A DNA stretch of 64,000 nt from the NCBI RefSeq assembly GCF_002903145.1, contig NZ_PPDJ01000009.1, positions 62,001 to 126,000 of the forward strand. The letters are read 5' to 3'. The translations under genes were made by a program, and so were the position numbers. Source of the stretch: Halobacteriovorax sp. DA5 (lineage in GTDB: Bacteria; Bdellovibrionota; Bacteriovoracia; Bacteriovoracales; Bacteriovoracaceae). The notes beneath the pieces were generated by a model, which did no database searches, had not been told where the DNA came from, and saw nothing but the letters and a program-made list of their open reading frames with translations. This document shows positions 1 through 7,681 of this stretch, one piece after another; within the stretch, counting starts at the first letter, position 1; every line of letters starts with the position of its first letter.

Positions 1-1
1 A

Positions 2-1018
2 AGGGTGATTGAATCAGGTCACTGGACTGGTGGACGTGAAGTTAGCGAGGTTGAGAATATATTAGCTGAAACATTTAATTTTCCCAATTTTACTTGTACA
101 AGTAGCGCTACTTCAGCCTTTGAAATTTTAATAGATACATTTTATCCTGATTCAAAGGTCAATATCGTTGTTCCAGTGAATACATTCGCAGCTACTGCAG
201 AAGTACCTCGTAGATTAGGGCATAAGGTTATTTTCTGTGATGTAGATGTAAAAACAGGAATGATTGATATAGCGTCTCTAAAATTGATATTAAATTCTCA
301 TAAAGTTGATTGTGTTATTCCCGTATCAATTGGTGGGCATCTTTATGACAGAGAGAAGCTTAAAGAATTAAAACAAAGCTATGGATTTGATATTATTGAA
401 GATTTAGCTCAACTTATTTATAAAGATTGTTTCGATCATTTTGTTGATGCAGCATTCTTTAGTTTCTATCCTAATAAAATACTATCATCTCCTGATGGAG
501 GTGGTTTTGTTCTATCTGATGAAAGTAAATTAGAAGATTTACGTAAGGTTCGCTTGCATGGAATTAAGCGTATTTCTCCGATAGAATATGATATTGAATG
601 TCTTGGCCGAAAAGCAAATATGACTGATCTTAGTGCAGTTATTTTGAAAGATCAGATATATGCTCTTGATGAAAAAATAAAACGTCGACAATCAAGAGTT
701 GTTCGATATCAGAATCTTCTTAAGGATATTCCACAAATCTCTTGTTTAGATCATAGTGAAAATATTATTTCCTCTCTTTTTGTTATACATGCTAAAAATA
801 GAAAAGAGCTTCAAATTCATATGGCTGATAATGGAGTCCAAACATCTATTCACTTTAAACCTCTTCATTTACATTCATATTGGAAAAAAGATGAGTTAGT
901 GTTTTCAGGTGCTGAAAGCTATTACTCTACATCTTTAAGTTTACCTTTTTACGAAACTCTCGAAGATAATGAAATAAGTTACATCGTGGAGCTTATAGCT
1001 AAATTTTATTCTAATTAA
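2..1018 (+). CDS. DegT/DnrJ/EryC1/StrS family PLP-dependent aminotransferase, 5' end missing
   Basis: This family transfers an amino group from glutamate to a keto group on a nucleotide-linked sugar, typically in O-antigen or capsule synthesis in the cytosol. The fold and order of motifs match: a start resembling the family's early SGxxxxGxxVxxFE region (ESGHWTGG), a DVDVKTG segment, an IEDLAQ motif with the PLP-ring aspartate (D133, counted from the GTG at position 5) and the Schiff-base lysine in SFYPNKIL (K158). The visible 337 residues are shorter than the usual 370-390 and frame 2 is open to the window edge, so the true start lies upstream and the GTG at 5 is probably internal. The gene converges with the PIG-L gene, overlapping it by 8 bases. 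The neighbouring sugar-modifying genes suggest a surface glycan substrate. The exact sugar cannot be read from the sequence. Confidence 0.9.
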   Translation, partial: RVIESGHWTGGREVSEVENILAETFNFPNFTCTSSATSAFEILIDTFYPDSKVNIVVPVNTFAATAEVPRRLGHKVIFCDVDVKTGMIDIASLKLILNSHKVDCVIPVSIGGHLYDREKLKELKQSYGFDIIEDLAQLIYKDCFDHFVDAAFFSFYPNKILSSPDGGGFVLSDESKLEDLRKVRLHGIKRISPIEYDIECLGRKANMTDLSAVILKDQIYALDEKIKRRQSRVVRYQNLLKDIPQISCLDHSENIISSLFVIHAKNRKELQIHMADNGVQTSIHFKPLHLHSYWKKDELVFSGAESYYSTSLSLPFYETLEDNEISYIVELIAKFYSN

Positions 1019-1673
1019 TAATACGCTCGATGTAGAAGGACTCAGCTAATAATTTCCCGCACTTTGTGCCTTCTGTTTTTGCGAGAATTTCTAAATTTTC
1101 AATCGAACGAGGATGAGGGAAGGCATGCAATTCACTTTCGTAAGCGCACATGGCCTTAATCTTTATTTTCAAGTCCTCACTATCTATTGAATTAAAATAG
1201 TTTTTTCTTGTTTGTTGATATTGCGAAGATTGAAATTCAATACTTGAAGGTATATCAAAAGAAAAAATATGGGTGGTTAAATTCTCTGGTAGTGCTCTAA
1301 AAGCAGTTAATACTGCTTTATTAGTGATTTGATGATCAATATTCAAATCATTAGATGAGTGTGTGTAGACAATATTGGGACAAAATTCTTTTTTAACAGA
1401 TTCTATCTTCTGTATTATGTCGATGAGCTCATGGCCATCTAGGCGATTGTCTTTAAAATCTAACTTCTTAAAGCTTTCTACTCCTAGGATATTCATGGCC
1501 TTTAGGAATTCTTGATGACGGTTTTCTACATCTTTCCCTTGTGCAGAAGTACTGTCCGTTAGAACTAGTATGAATACTTCATCACCACAATTAATATGTT
1601 TATTAATTGTTGCTCCACAACCTAGTACTTCATCATCTGCATGGGCAACTACTACTAATACTTTGTTTTTCAT
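1011..1673 (-). CDS. PIG-L (LmbE-like) family deacetylase
   Basis: PIG-L enzymes are Zn-dependent N-acetyl hydrolases acting on GlcNAc-type substrates (phosphatidylinositol, mycothiol precursors, bacillithiol, glycan intermediates). The N-terminal beta strand and metal motif are clear: VVVAHADDEVLGCGAT, with H11, D13 and D14 in the place of the usual [AP]HPDDE. A further histidine motif, HSSNDLNIDHQ, supplies the later conserved residues. The length of 220 residues is normal for the family. It is the last gene of a four-gene reverse operon and its ATG overlaps the stop codon of the upstream radical SAM gene (ATGA), so the two are probably translationally coupled. Its position with a polysaccharide deacetylase and a sugar epimerase suggests that it deacetylates a surface-glycan precursor; the substrate is inferred only. 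Confidence 0.88.
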   Translation of the reverse strand: MKNKVLVVVAHADDEVLGCGATINKHINCGDEVFILVLTDSTSAQGKDVENRHQEFLKAMNILGVESFKKLDFKDNRLDGHELIDIIQKIESVKKEFCPNIVYTHSSNDLNIDHQITNKAVLTAFRALPENLTTHIFSFDIPSSIEFQSSQYQQTRKNYFNSIDSEDLKIKIKAMCAYESELHAFPHPRSIENLEILAKTEGTKCGKLLAESFYIERIIN

Positions 1674-2581
1674 GGCGCTACCTTTTCAAAACTCCAATAA
1701 TCATCACACTGGCAGACTTCAAAAGGGCATGTGATTGCTGTCGTTTTAAAGTCACAGGTTAGAATGTGTTTTTTCGTGTTTTTACAAGCATAGGATACTT
1801 GAGCATCATAATGAATGATAAATGCCCTAATGTCACACCTCCAACCTTTAAGTCTGTTATAACCATGATTTAAAAAATCTGATTTAGAAAGGTGATGAAT
1901 CGAGTTTTTTAATTTTATTAAGGTTGTTTCTTTATTTTCTAGTAGAGTTATCTTGGCTTCACATTCTTTTATAAAGGATTCGATTACTTCTTGATATGCT
2001 TCATAGGAAACTTGTTGTTGTGTCTCATTGTGTAGTCTTATGCAATTTAAAGTTAATTTTTTATCTGAAGCTAGTCTGTATAAATCATCAAATATATTCT
2101 TATATTGATTATACTCATCTATTTTATTAGTGAATAGAAAGGCAATATCAATTTTATACTGGCCAGATAGAATATCCGCTTTTTTTACAAAATCTTTGTT
2201 TGGGTATTCAGGGTGAAAACTTGCAGTGATTTTGATTTTGTTATTCTTAGGTATTTTAGACCAAAAATTCTCAGGTTTTACAAAATTTGTAACTATTCTA
2301 ATTTCTCTTAATTTTTCAATCTTAACTAATTCTTCAATTATTTCTAGGAAATTTGGGTGTAGTGTGGGTTCACCACCAATTAAATTAATGATGAAGTCTT
2401 CTTCTATTGCCTTGAGTTTCTTTAAAACGATTTTACTTAATGTTGTATAATTAGTGTCACTTGTAAAAGGTCTGTAATAGCAATAACTACAATCAAATTG
2501 GCAATGAGATACCATCTCCCAATTAATGTTTAGAGGGGATCCTTCTCCAATAGCAATAATGTCTTGATTGTTATATTGCAT
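1670..2581 (-). CDS. Radical SAM protein, glycan-cluster type
   Basis: The CxxxCxxC signature for a SAM-binding [4Fe-4S] cluster is present as HCQFDCSYCYY (C27, C31, C34 counted from the chosen start), followed by the conserved GGEP motif (NLIGGEPTLHPNF). The C-terminal third carries further cysteines (a CxxxxxCPFEVCQC-type run) that could hold an auxiliary cluster, in the manner of SPASM-type enzymes. I chose the ATG at 2581 because a GAGGA ribosome site sits 8 bases upstream; a longer TTG start at 2596 is possible. The start overlaps the end of the polysaccharide deacetylase gene, and the stop overlaps the PIG-L start. Radical SAM enzymes in such clusters carry out epimerisation, dehydrogenation or other modification of sugars or peptides. 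The reaction here is unknown. Confidence 0.85.
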   Translation of the reverse strand: MQYNNQDIIAIGEGSPLNINWEMVSHCQFDCSYCYYRPFTSDTNYTTLSKIVLKKLKAIEEDFIINLIGGEPTLHPNFLEIIEELVKIEKLREIRIVTNFVKPENFWSKIPKNNKIKITASFHPEYPNKDFVKKADILSGQYKIDIAFLFTNKIDEYNQYKNIFDDLYRLASDKKLTLNCIRLHNETQQQVSYEAYQEVIESFIKECEAKITLLENKETTLIKLKNSIHHLSKSDFLNHGYNRLKGWRCDIRAFIIHYDAQVSYACKNTKKHILTCDFKTTAITCPFEVCQCDDYWSFEKVAP

Positions 2582-3140
2582 TTTTGAGTTCCTCAATTGC
2601 GATTCGTCCGCTTCCGTATATATTAGTAATACCTTTTTGTTTTAAGACTTCTTTATATAATGGCGCTTCGTAATTATATGGAAAACAAAAGTCTTTGATT
2701 TGGATTCCTTTCTTCTCAAATTCACTTATCATCGTGTCGGTATCATTTTTTAAGTGATTATGTAGTTCTTTTAAAGTTATATTTTTTCTTAGATCTTTAT
2801 GTTTATGAGAGTGGCCACCTATATAGCAATTTACTGTATTTGCTATTTCTTTAATTTGGCTCCATTTCATATAATTATTTGTTACTTTATTCTTAAAGAA
2901 AAGCTCATGGGCCCTTGCACATGGAATTGTCTCTTTATTTTGAATTTCGTCTTCTGGAGAAATTATATTTGTAGAAATAAAAAAGATTTTTGGTGTGTCA
3001 AATTTTAAGAAATGCTCTAAGTATTTGTACTGAGAATAAAGACCATCATCAAATGTAATGATATATTCTGAAAGATCCAAGTTAAGCATCCATTCATATA
3101 CTTCATGAATCATTAATATAGGTTTATCCAATTTATTCAT
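2571..3140 (-). CDS. Polysaccharide deacetylase (NodB-homology domain)
   Basis: The protein has the NodB-type motifs of family CE4 deacetylases, which remove N- or O-acetyl groups from polysaccharides using a divalent metal: ITFDDG near residue 30, a GGHSHKH motif carrying the two metal histidines, and FCFPYN near the C-terminus. At 189 residues it is a minimal catalytic domain with no signal peptide, so it probably acts in the cytoplasm or at the inner face of the membrane. That fits a polysaccharide-precursor role. The ATG at 3140 has AAGG five bases upstream; a GTG immediately before it is the alternative. It overlaps both neighbours, showing tight operon packing. Confidence 0.85.
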   Translation of the reverse strand: MNKLDKPILMIHEVYEWMLNLDLSEYIITFDDGLYSQYKYLEHFLKFDTPKIFFISTNIISPEDEIQNKETIPCARAHELFFKNKVTNNYMKWSQIKEIANTVNCYIGGHSHKHKDLRKNITLKELHNHLKNDTDTMISEFEKKGIQIKDFCFPYNYEAPLYKEVLKQKGITNIYGSGRIAIEELKNAI

Positions 3141-4092
3141 CACAACCTTGCACTATGTCTTTAATTATTTCTTGAAGTGTAACTTTAGGAGTATAGAAGC
3201 TTTTTAGTTTTTCAATATTTGGAGATCTCTTCAAAATATCTTTTGAATTCTTACTATACTCATGGTTAAAAGGTATCTTTTCTATTTTTATACTTTTATC
3301 TAATGTTAGCTTGATTTGAGTTGCTAATTCTTCGATCGTGACTCGATTTTTATCATTTCCAATATTAATTGTCTGATTATCAAATCGATCTTCGTTGATA
3401 AGATATTTCATTGCGCTGATAAGGTCCTTAACGTGGCAAAACGCCCTCGTTTGTTTTCCGTCTCCAAATATTTGTATTCTTCCATCTCTTTTAGCATCCC
3501 TAACCATTTTAGGAATAACCATGCCATACTCAGGTGATTGTCCTGGTCCTGTTACATTAAATAGTCTTAAAATAATATGTGGAATTTCGTGACTCTTGAT
3601 TAAGAACTCTGTCATAAGCTTGTTGCAGGCATATCCCCATCTAAGTGTATCGGGAGAGCCTATTTGTAGACTTTGCTCTTCTTTACAATCCTCTTGGTTA
3701 CCGTAAACCTCAGAACTTGATGCAAAGATCAACCTTGTTTTGAATTTGGCCAAAAGTTGTAGTAGATCGTGATTTATCTTGTTCTCATTAATGATTGCAT
3801 CTCTGGGTGATTGATCAATTTTTTTTACTCCTACAGCGGCAGCAAAGTGACAAAAAATTGTGGTGTCTTTTAGTTCAGTATTAAGCCAGATTTTATCCTC
3901 TTCAGACATATTGGCCAAGTCCATATTTTTGTACGAGATTTCACCACATATACGTGCTAAATCGTCTATTGTAAGGACGTTTGTCGATAAATTGTCGATT
4001 ATCGTGATGTCGAATTCTTGAAAGAAATTCTTGGCGATTTCGCTACCAAGGAAGCCAAGGCCACCACTTACTATCATTTTACGTCTGGTCAT
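3133..4092 (-). CDS. NAD-dependent epimerase/dehydratase (extended SDR)
   Basis: This is a sugar-nucleotide epimerase/dehydratase-type SDR. The N-terminal nucleotide-binding motif GGLGFLGS, the acidic strand end ITIIDNLS, the catalytic SSSEVYG serine region and the YACNK (YxxxK) active site appear in the expected order, followed by RLFNVTGPGQ, which is typical of GalE/RmlB relatives. The ATG at 4092 was preferred to a GTG at 4104, although neither has a strong ribosome site, and a third ATG at 4077 lies directly before the Rossmann strand. It is the first gene of the reverse glycan operon and shares a 100-bp divergent intergenic region with the pilin-S74 gene. The exact product sugar is not determinable from the sequence. 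Confidence 0.9.
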   Translation of the reverse strand: MTRRKMIVSGGLGFLGSEIAKNFFQEFDITIIDNLSTNVLTIDDLARICGEISYKNMDLANMSEEDKIWLNTELKDTTIFCHFAAAVGVKKIDQSPRDAIINENKINHDLLQLLAKFKTRLIFASSSEVYGNQEDCKEEQSLQIGSPDTLRWGYACNKLMTEFLIKSHEIPHIILRLFNVTGPGQSPEYGMVIPKMVRDAKRDGRIQIFGDGKQTRAFCHVKDLISAMKYLINEDRFDNQTINIGNDKNRVTIEELATQIKLTLDKSIKIEKIPFNHEYSKNSKDILKRSPNIEKLKSFYTPKVTLQEIIKDIVQGCDE

Positions 4093-4209
4093 AAATTCAG
4101 CCACTTGCAGTAATTTTATCTATTGGTAAAATTATTTAGTTAATAATAATGCATCAAATTTTAATTACACTTATAATTATAGCATATTGCATGTTTCTGG
4201 GGTGTCTCA

Positions 4210-5763
4210 ATGAAGAAGAAAAATAACTCAAATCAATTTGGTTTTACTCTCGCTGAAGTAATGGTTGCGGCCGGTCTTATCGGTGTACTATCGCTTGCGG
4301 TTGTTAATATGATGAGTAATATTAACAGAACTTCTAAGCGTGCATCTCAAGTCTTTAATGTTCAGCAAGAAACACAAAGAATTACGGGGATTTTATCTAA
4401 TGGAGATGCCTGTAAGAATACGTTACAAGGAATAGATATCGGTAATGCTCCTAATTATTCAACTACTCAAGATGTACCAGCGATTAAAGATGCAAATGAC
4501 GATAATATCTATACAATAGGTAAGGAATTAGGTGCAGGTCCAGATACTGTAAACGTTAATTCAATGCAGGTAAGAAGATACTTTGATCCTAAGACAGGTA
4601 CTTATGGTTCTCTTCAAAATTATACAGTTGGAGCAGTCCCTTTTACAAAGTTAGAAGCACAACTACTCATCACATTTAGAAAGGGAACAGTTGGAACAAG
4701 TGATGATGTTATTAAGAAGAGTTCTGTTGGTAGTATCGATATTACAAAGCGAATCAGCATGATGGTCGTTGTAAATGCTGCAGGACAAATACAGTCTTGT
4801 TATAGTACAGCGGATGAGTTCCTTGATAGTGCTTGTCGAAATCTAGGTGGAACAATTGATGGAGTCGATGGTGGTTGTAAAGACGTAAAGCTAACAACTC
4901 TTAAAACTACGCCAGATACTTCAATTACTAATGCTGTAACTATTGGTAGTAGTGATTCTGCTGCAATTGGTGATGCTGGTGCCGCCAATGCTCCTTTACG
5001 AGTAAAACTAGGAAGTGCAAGTCGATACTTATCTGTTGATGATAGTTCTATACAAACGAATGGTGGTCCACTTGAATTAAACCCATTTGGCCGTGTCCAA
5101 GTAGGTGGTGGTGCAGGATCTTCAGAGATTAGTAATGGAACAACAGCACCTGCGAATGCGCCTCTTAAAGTTATGGGAGCAGGTTCAACTTTTATGGCCT
5201 TTGATGAAAATGAGATTCAGGTGTCAAATGGTACATCTACTGGAAGCTTACATTTAAATCCATATGGACCAAGTGTGACAATTGGTAAATCACAAGAAGT
5301 AGCGCATTTGAATTTATATGGTAATTTGAATATAGGTGATCCAAGTTCGACAATTACCACTACTAGAGTTATTAATTTATATGACGGTTCGTACATTAAC
5401 TTCCTTTCAGACGAAAGTGTTAAAGATGATGTAGCAGTATTAGATGGGGTACTAGATAAACTTGAAAGAGTAAAAGGTGTTTCATTTGTGTGGAAGGATA
5501 CTGGAAGAAAAGATATTGGTTATATCGCACAAGATTTAGAAAAGGTATTTCCTGAAGTTGTTGAGAGAGATCCTGAAACTGGTTTACTGAATGTACAATA
5601 TACAAAAATGCCAGCAGTAAACACTGCCGCCATTAAAGAGCTTAAGCGTGAAAACGATGAACTCAAGTTTAGAGTAAATCTACTAATGAATGCTCTTTGT
5701 AATGGTGAAGATGCACATAAGTATGAAGAGGTTTGCTCTATTCCTATAGCACCTTTAGAATAA
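4210..5763 (+). CDS. Pilin-like fibre protein with C-terminal peptidase S74 chaperone domain
   Basis: The first 35 residues are a class III type IV pilin/pseudopilin signal: basic leader, then GFTLAEVMVAAG with cleavage expected before F and the conserved glutamate at +5, then a hydrophobic helix. The middle contains two related segments of about 40 residues (261-299 and 317-359), both of the form APL-K/R-V...IQ...L-x-LNP-F/Y-G...V-x-x/I-G, resembling beta-rich shaft repeats of phage fibres. Residues about 398-495 match the S74 intramolecular chaperone of phage tail spikes. They begin SDESVK, with the putative catalytic pair S400 and K405 at the family spacing of five, and continue through VSFVWKD, IGYIAQDLEKVFPE and a C-terminal helical region. 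S74 domains trimerise beta-fibres and then cut themselves off. I infer a self-trimerising, pilus-machine-exported surface fibre. The gene lies five bases upstream of a UDP-sugar dehydrogenase. Confidence 0.85.
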   Translation: MKKKNNSNQFGFTLAEVMVAAGLIGVLSLAVVNMMSNINRTSKRASQVFNVQQETQRITGILSNGDACKNTLQGIDIGNAPNYSTTQDVPAIKDANDDNIYTIGKELGAGPDTVNVNSMQVRRYFDPKTGTYGSLQNYTVGAVPFTKLEAQLLITFRKGTVGTSDDVIKKSSVGSIDITKRISMMVVVNAAGQIQSCYSTADEFLDSACRNLGGTIDGVDGGCKDVKLTTLKTTPDTSITNAVTIGSSDSAAIGDAGAANAPLRVKLGSASRYLSVDDSSIQTNGGPLELNPFGRVQVGGGAGSSEISNGTTAPANAPLKVMGAGSTFMAFDENEIQVSNGTSTGSLHLNPYGPSVTIGKSQEVAHLNLYGNLNIGDPSSTITTTRVINLYDGSYINFLSDESVKDDVAVLDGVLDKLERVKGVSFVWKDTGRKDIGYIAQDLEKVFPEVVERDPETGLLNVQYTKMPAVNTAAIKELKRENDELKFRVNLLMNALCNGEDAHKYEEVCSIPIAPLE

Positions 5764-5767
5764 AAAA

Positions 5768-6958
5768 ATGAATAAGACAAAAATCGCCATTATCGGTGTC
5801 GGATATGTGGGAATCAACTTAGCTGTTAGATTCCCACAATTCTTTGAAACAATTGCCTATGATATTGATGAAGAAAAGATCAACCTTCTAAAGGAAGGTG
5901 TCGATCCGTCTAATCAATTCTCTAAAAATGACATTCTTGAATGTGGCTGTGATTTCAGCTCTGATGTATCTGCTTTAAAGGACGTTGATTTCTATCTAAT
6001 TACGGTTCCAACTCCTATAGACTCTAATCAACAACCAAACCAGGATCTTGTTATTAAGGCCATAGAGGGTCTTAGAGATTACCTGAACCCTGGAGATACG
6101 ATAGTTATCGAATCAACTGTCGTACCTGGTACTACAAACGCGCTTAAAGAGTATCTTGGTAGGGATGATGTGAACTTTGCTTTTTCTCCTGAAAGAATTA
6201 GTCCCAGTGATAATACTGTAGCGTTTGAAGACATTGTTAAGGTTGTAGCCTGTGAGTCTAGTGAGAAGCTTGAAGAACTTGTTGGAATTTATAATAAGAT
6301 ATTTAAGCAAGTTGAGAGAAGCTATGACATCATTGCAAGTGAATTTGCTAAGCTTCTAGAAAATACGTCTAGAGATATCAATATCGCCATGATGAATGAA
6401 TTCTATCTTGGTGCAATAAGCAAAGGTATCGATTTCAATGAGGCCCTAAGGCTTGCACGAACAAAGTGGAATTTCCCAAATGTTAATAAGGGCCTTGTCG
6501 GTGGACACTGTATTAGTGTTGATCCGCACTACCTTTCTAAGTTCCTAGATAACTCTTCAGATTCTATAATACTTCACTCACGTCGTATAAATGATTCCAT
6601 GGTTGAGTCTATTGTAAGTAGGGTTATTTCCTTAACTAAGAATAATGATAAAATTCTCGTACTAGGTCTTACGTATAAAAAGAATTGTAATGACTTTAGA
6701 GATTCTAGAGCGATGCAAGTCTATGAAGAACTCAAGAATATAAGTGATCGAGTTGTCGAAGCTTATGATCCTTATCTTGATCATGAAAAAGATAAAAACA
6801 GCGGCTTTGATTTTGTTCTAACACTCGTTGCTCATAATGAATTTGTCGAAATGACTGCGAATGACTGGTTAAATCTTGTTAATCAAAACGGTGCTATTTT
6901 AGACTTTGCTCAAGTTCTAAGAGACGAGTTAAGTAGTTCGATCAAGGTCTATTATTAG
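5768..6958 (+). CDS. UDP-glucose/UDP-N-acetylhexosamine 6-dehydrogenase family protein
   Basis: These NAD-dependent enzymes oxidise C6 of a UDP- or GDP-sugar to a uronic acid in two steps. The protein opens with a Rossmann motif GVGYVGINLA, has the VTVPTP-type loop (ITVPTPID), the SPERISP motif and the catalytic cysteine C248 in GGHCISVDPHYL. The C-terminal domain carries LGLTYKKNCNDFRDSRA. The length of 396 residues is normal. The overall pattern is closer to the WecC/TviB group (UDP-HexNAc dehydrogenases) than to UDP-glucose dehydrogenases, but I am not certain of this. It starts four bases after the stop of the S74 fibre gene and probably shares its transcript. The product would feed a uronic-acid-containing surface polymer. 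Confidence 0.9.
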   Translation: MNKTKIAIIGVGYVGINLAVRFPQFFETIAYDIDEEKINLLKEGVDPSNQFSKNDILECGCDFSSDVSALKDVDFYLITVPTPIDSNQQPNQDLVIKAIEGLRDYLNPGDTIVIESTVVPGTTNALKEYLGRDDVNFAFSPERISPSDNTVAFEDIVKVVACESSEKLEELVGIYNKIFKQVERSYDIIASEFAKLLENTSRDINIAMMNEFYLGAISKGIDFNEALRLARTKWNFPNVNKGLVGGHCISVDPHYLSKFLDNSSDSIILHSRRINDSMVESIVSRVISLTKNNDKILVLGLTYKKNCNDFRDSRAMQVYEELKNISDRVVEAYDPYLDHEKDKNSGFDFVLTLVAHNEFVEMTANDWLNLVNQNGAILDFAQVLRDELSSSIKVYY

Positions 6959-7557
6959 ATAAGGTTACAATCACAGTGATAGCGGAAGAGAGTTTCAAAA
7001 CTATCTTCGCTAATTCTATGCTTATTTCTCATAAATAGCTTAAAGGCATCACCACGGTTCAGGGTTTGGCCATGTTTCGAGTTACAGGCCAGTTTGAATG
7101 AAATATGAGGATAGCGATCAAGGAAGTCATCAACTTGATGATGATTATCATTTGTTACAATAATTACGTAGGTGACTTGTTCTTCATCTAAGTCAGGAAA
7201 TTCGATTTCGTGATCTAGATACTCAACACAGTGATAAAGGACTTCATCAATATGTTTTAAATACTTATCACCGTATCTTTTGATAAAAAGACCATTTGTA
7301 AAAACATCAATAGTACAATTTAGTTTTACTAAATGATCAAAAACCTTTTCCATTGTTTTGGGATCGATAAGGCCTGGCTCACCCCCGCTTAAGCTTACTT
7401 GTGCACCTTCTGTAACAGAGTAAACTTTGTCGAGCAGCATCTCCTTGCTAATTGGATTCTTTTTATTGCGCTCATGAGTATCAATAATGCAGTAAGTACA
7501 ATCCCAATTGCAGTTGAATGTAGTAATGATAGTGAATTCATCACGCTTTGCTGTCAT
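6955..7557 (-). CDS. Short radical SAM protein
   Basis: The SAM-cluster motif is FNCNWDCTYC (C16, C20, C23), followed by SLSGGEPGL (GGEP motif). At 200 residues it is a partial radical SAM barrel, shorter than usual, and it ends in a CDCNLI tail that contributes two extra cysteines. It resembles the first radical SAM gene of this region in its motif spacing (CxxxCxxC followed by GGEP), but the two are too different to call recent duplicates. It converges with the UDP-sugar dehydrogenase, overlapping by four bases. I see no strong ribosome site before the ATG at 7557. The substrate is unknown; proximity suggests surface-glycan or peptide modification. Confidence 0.8.
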   Translation of the reverse strand: MTAKRDEFTIITTFNCNWDCTYCIIDTHERNKKNPISKEMLLDKVYSVTEGAQVSLSGGEPGLIDPKTMEKVFDHLVKLNCTIDVFTNGLFIKRYGDKYLKHIDEVLYHCVEYLDHEIEFPDLDEEQVTYVIIVTNDNHHQVDDFLDRYPHISFKLACNSKHGQTLNRGDAFKLFMRNKHRISEDSFETLFRYHCDCNLI

Positions 7558-7681
7558 ATGTTAATTGTAACATGGTCCAAAATTGTAAAAAAGCTTTATT
7601 TTCTCTAAAGATTTTAAATACTTAAGTGAGCCTTGAAAGCAGCGATTTTATTGATAAAATAGATTTATCAAGGATGATGAA

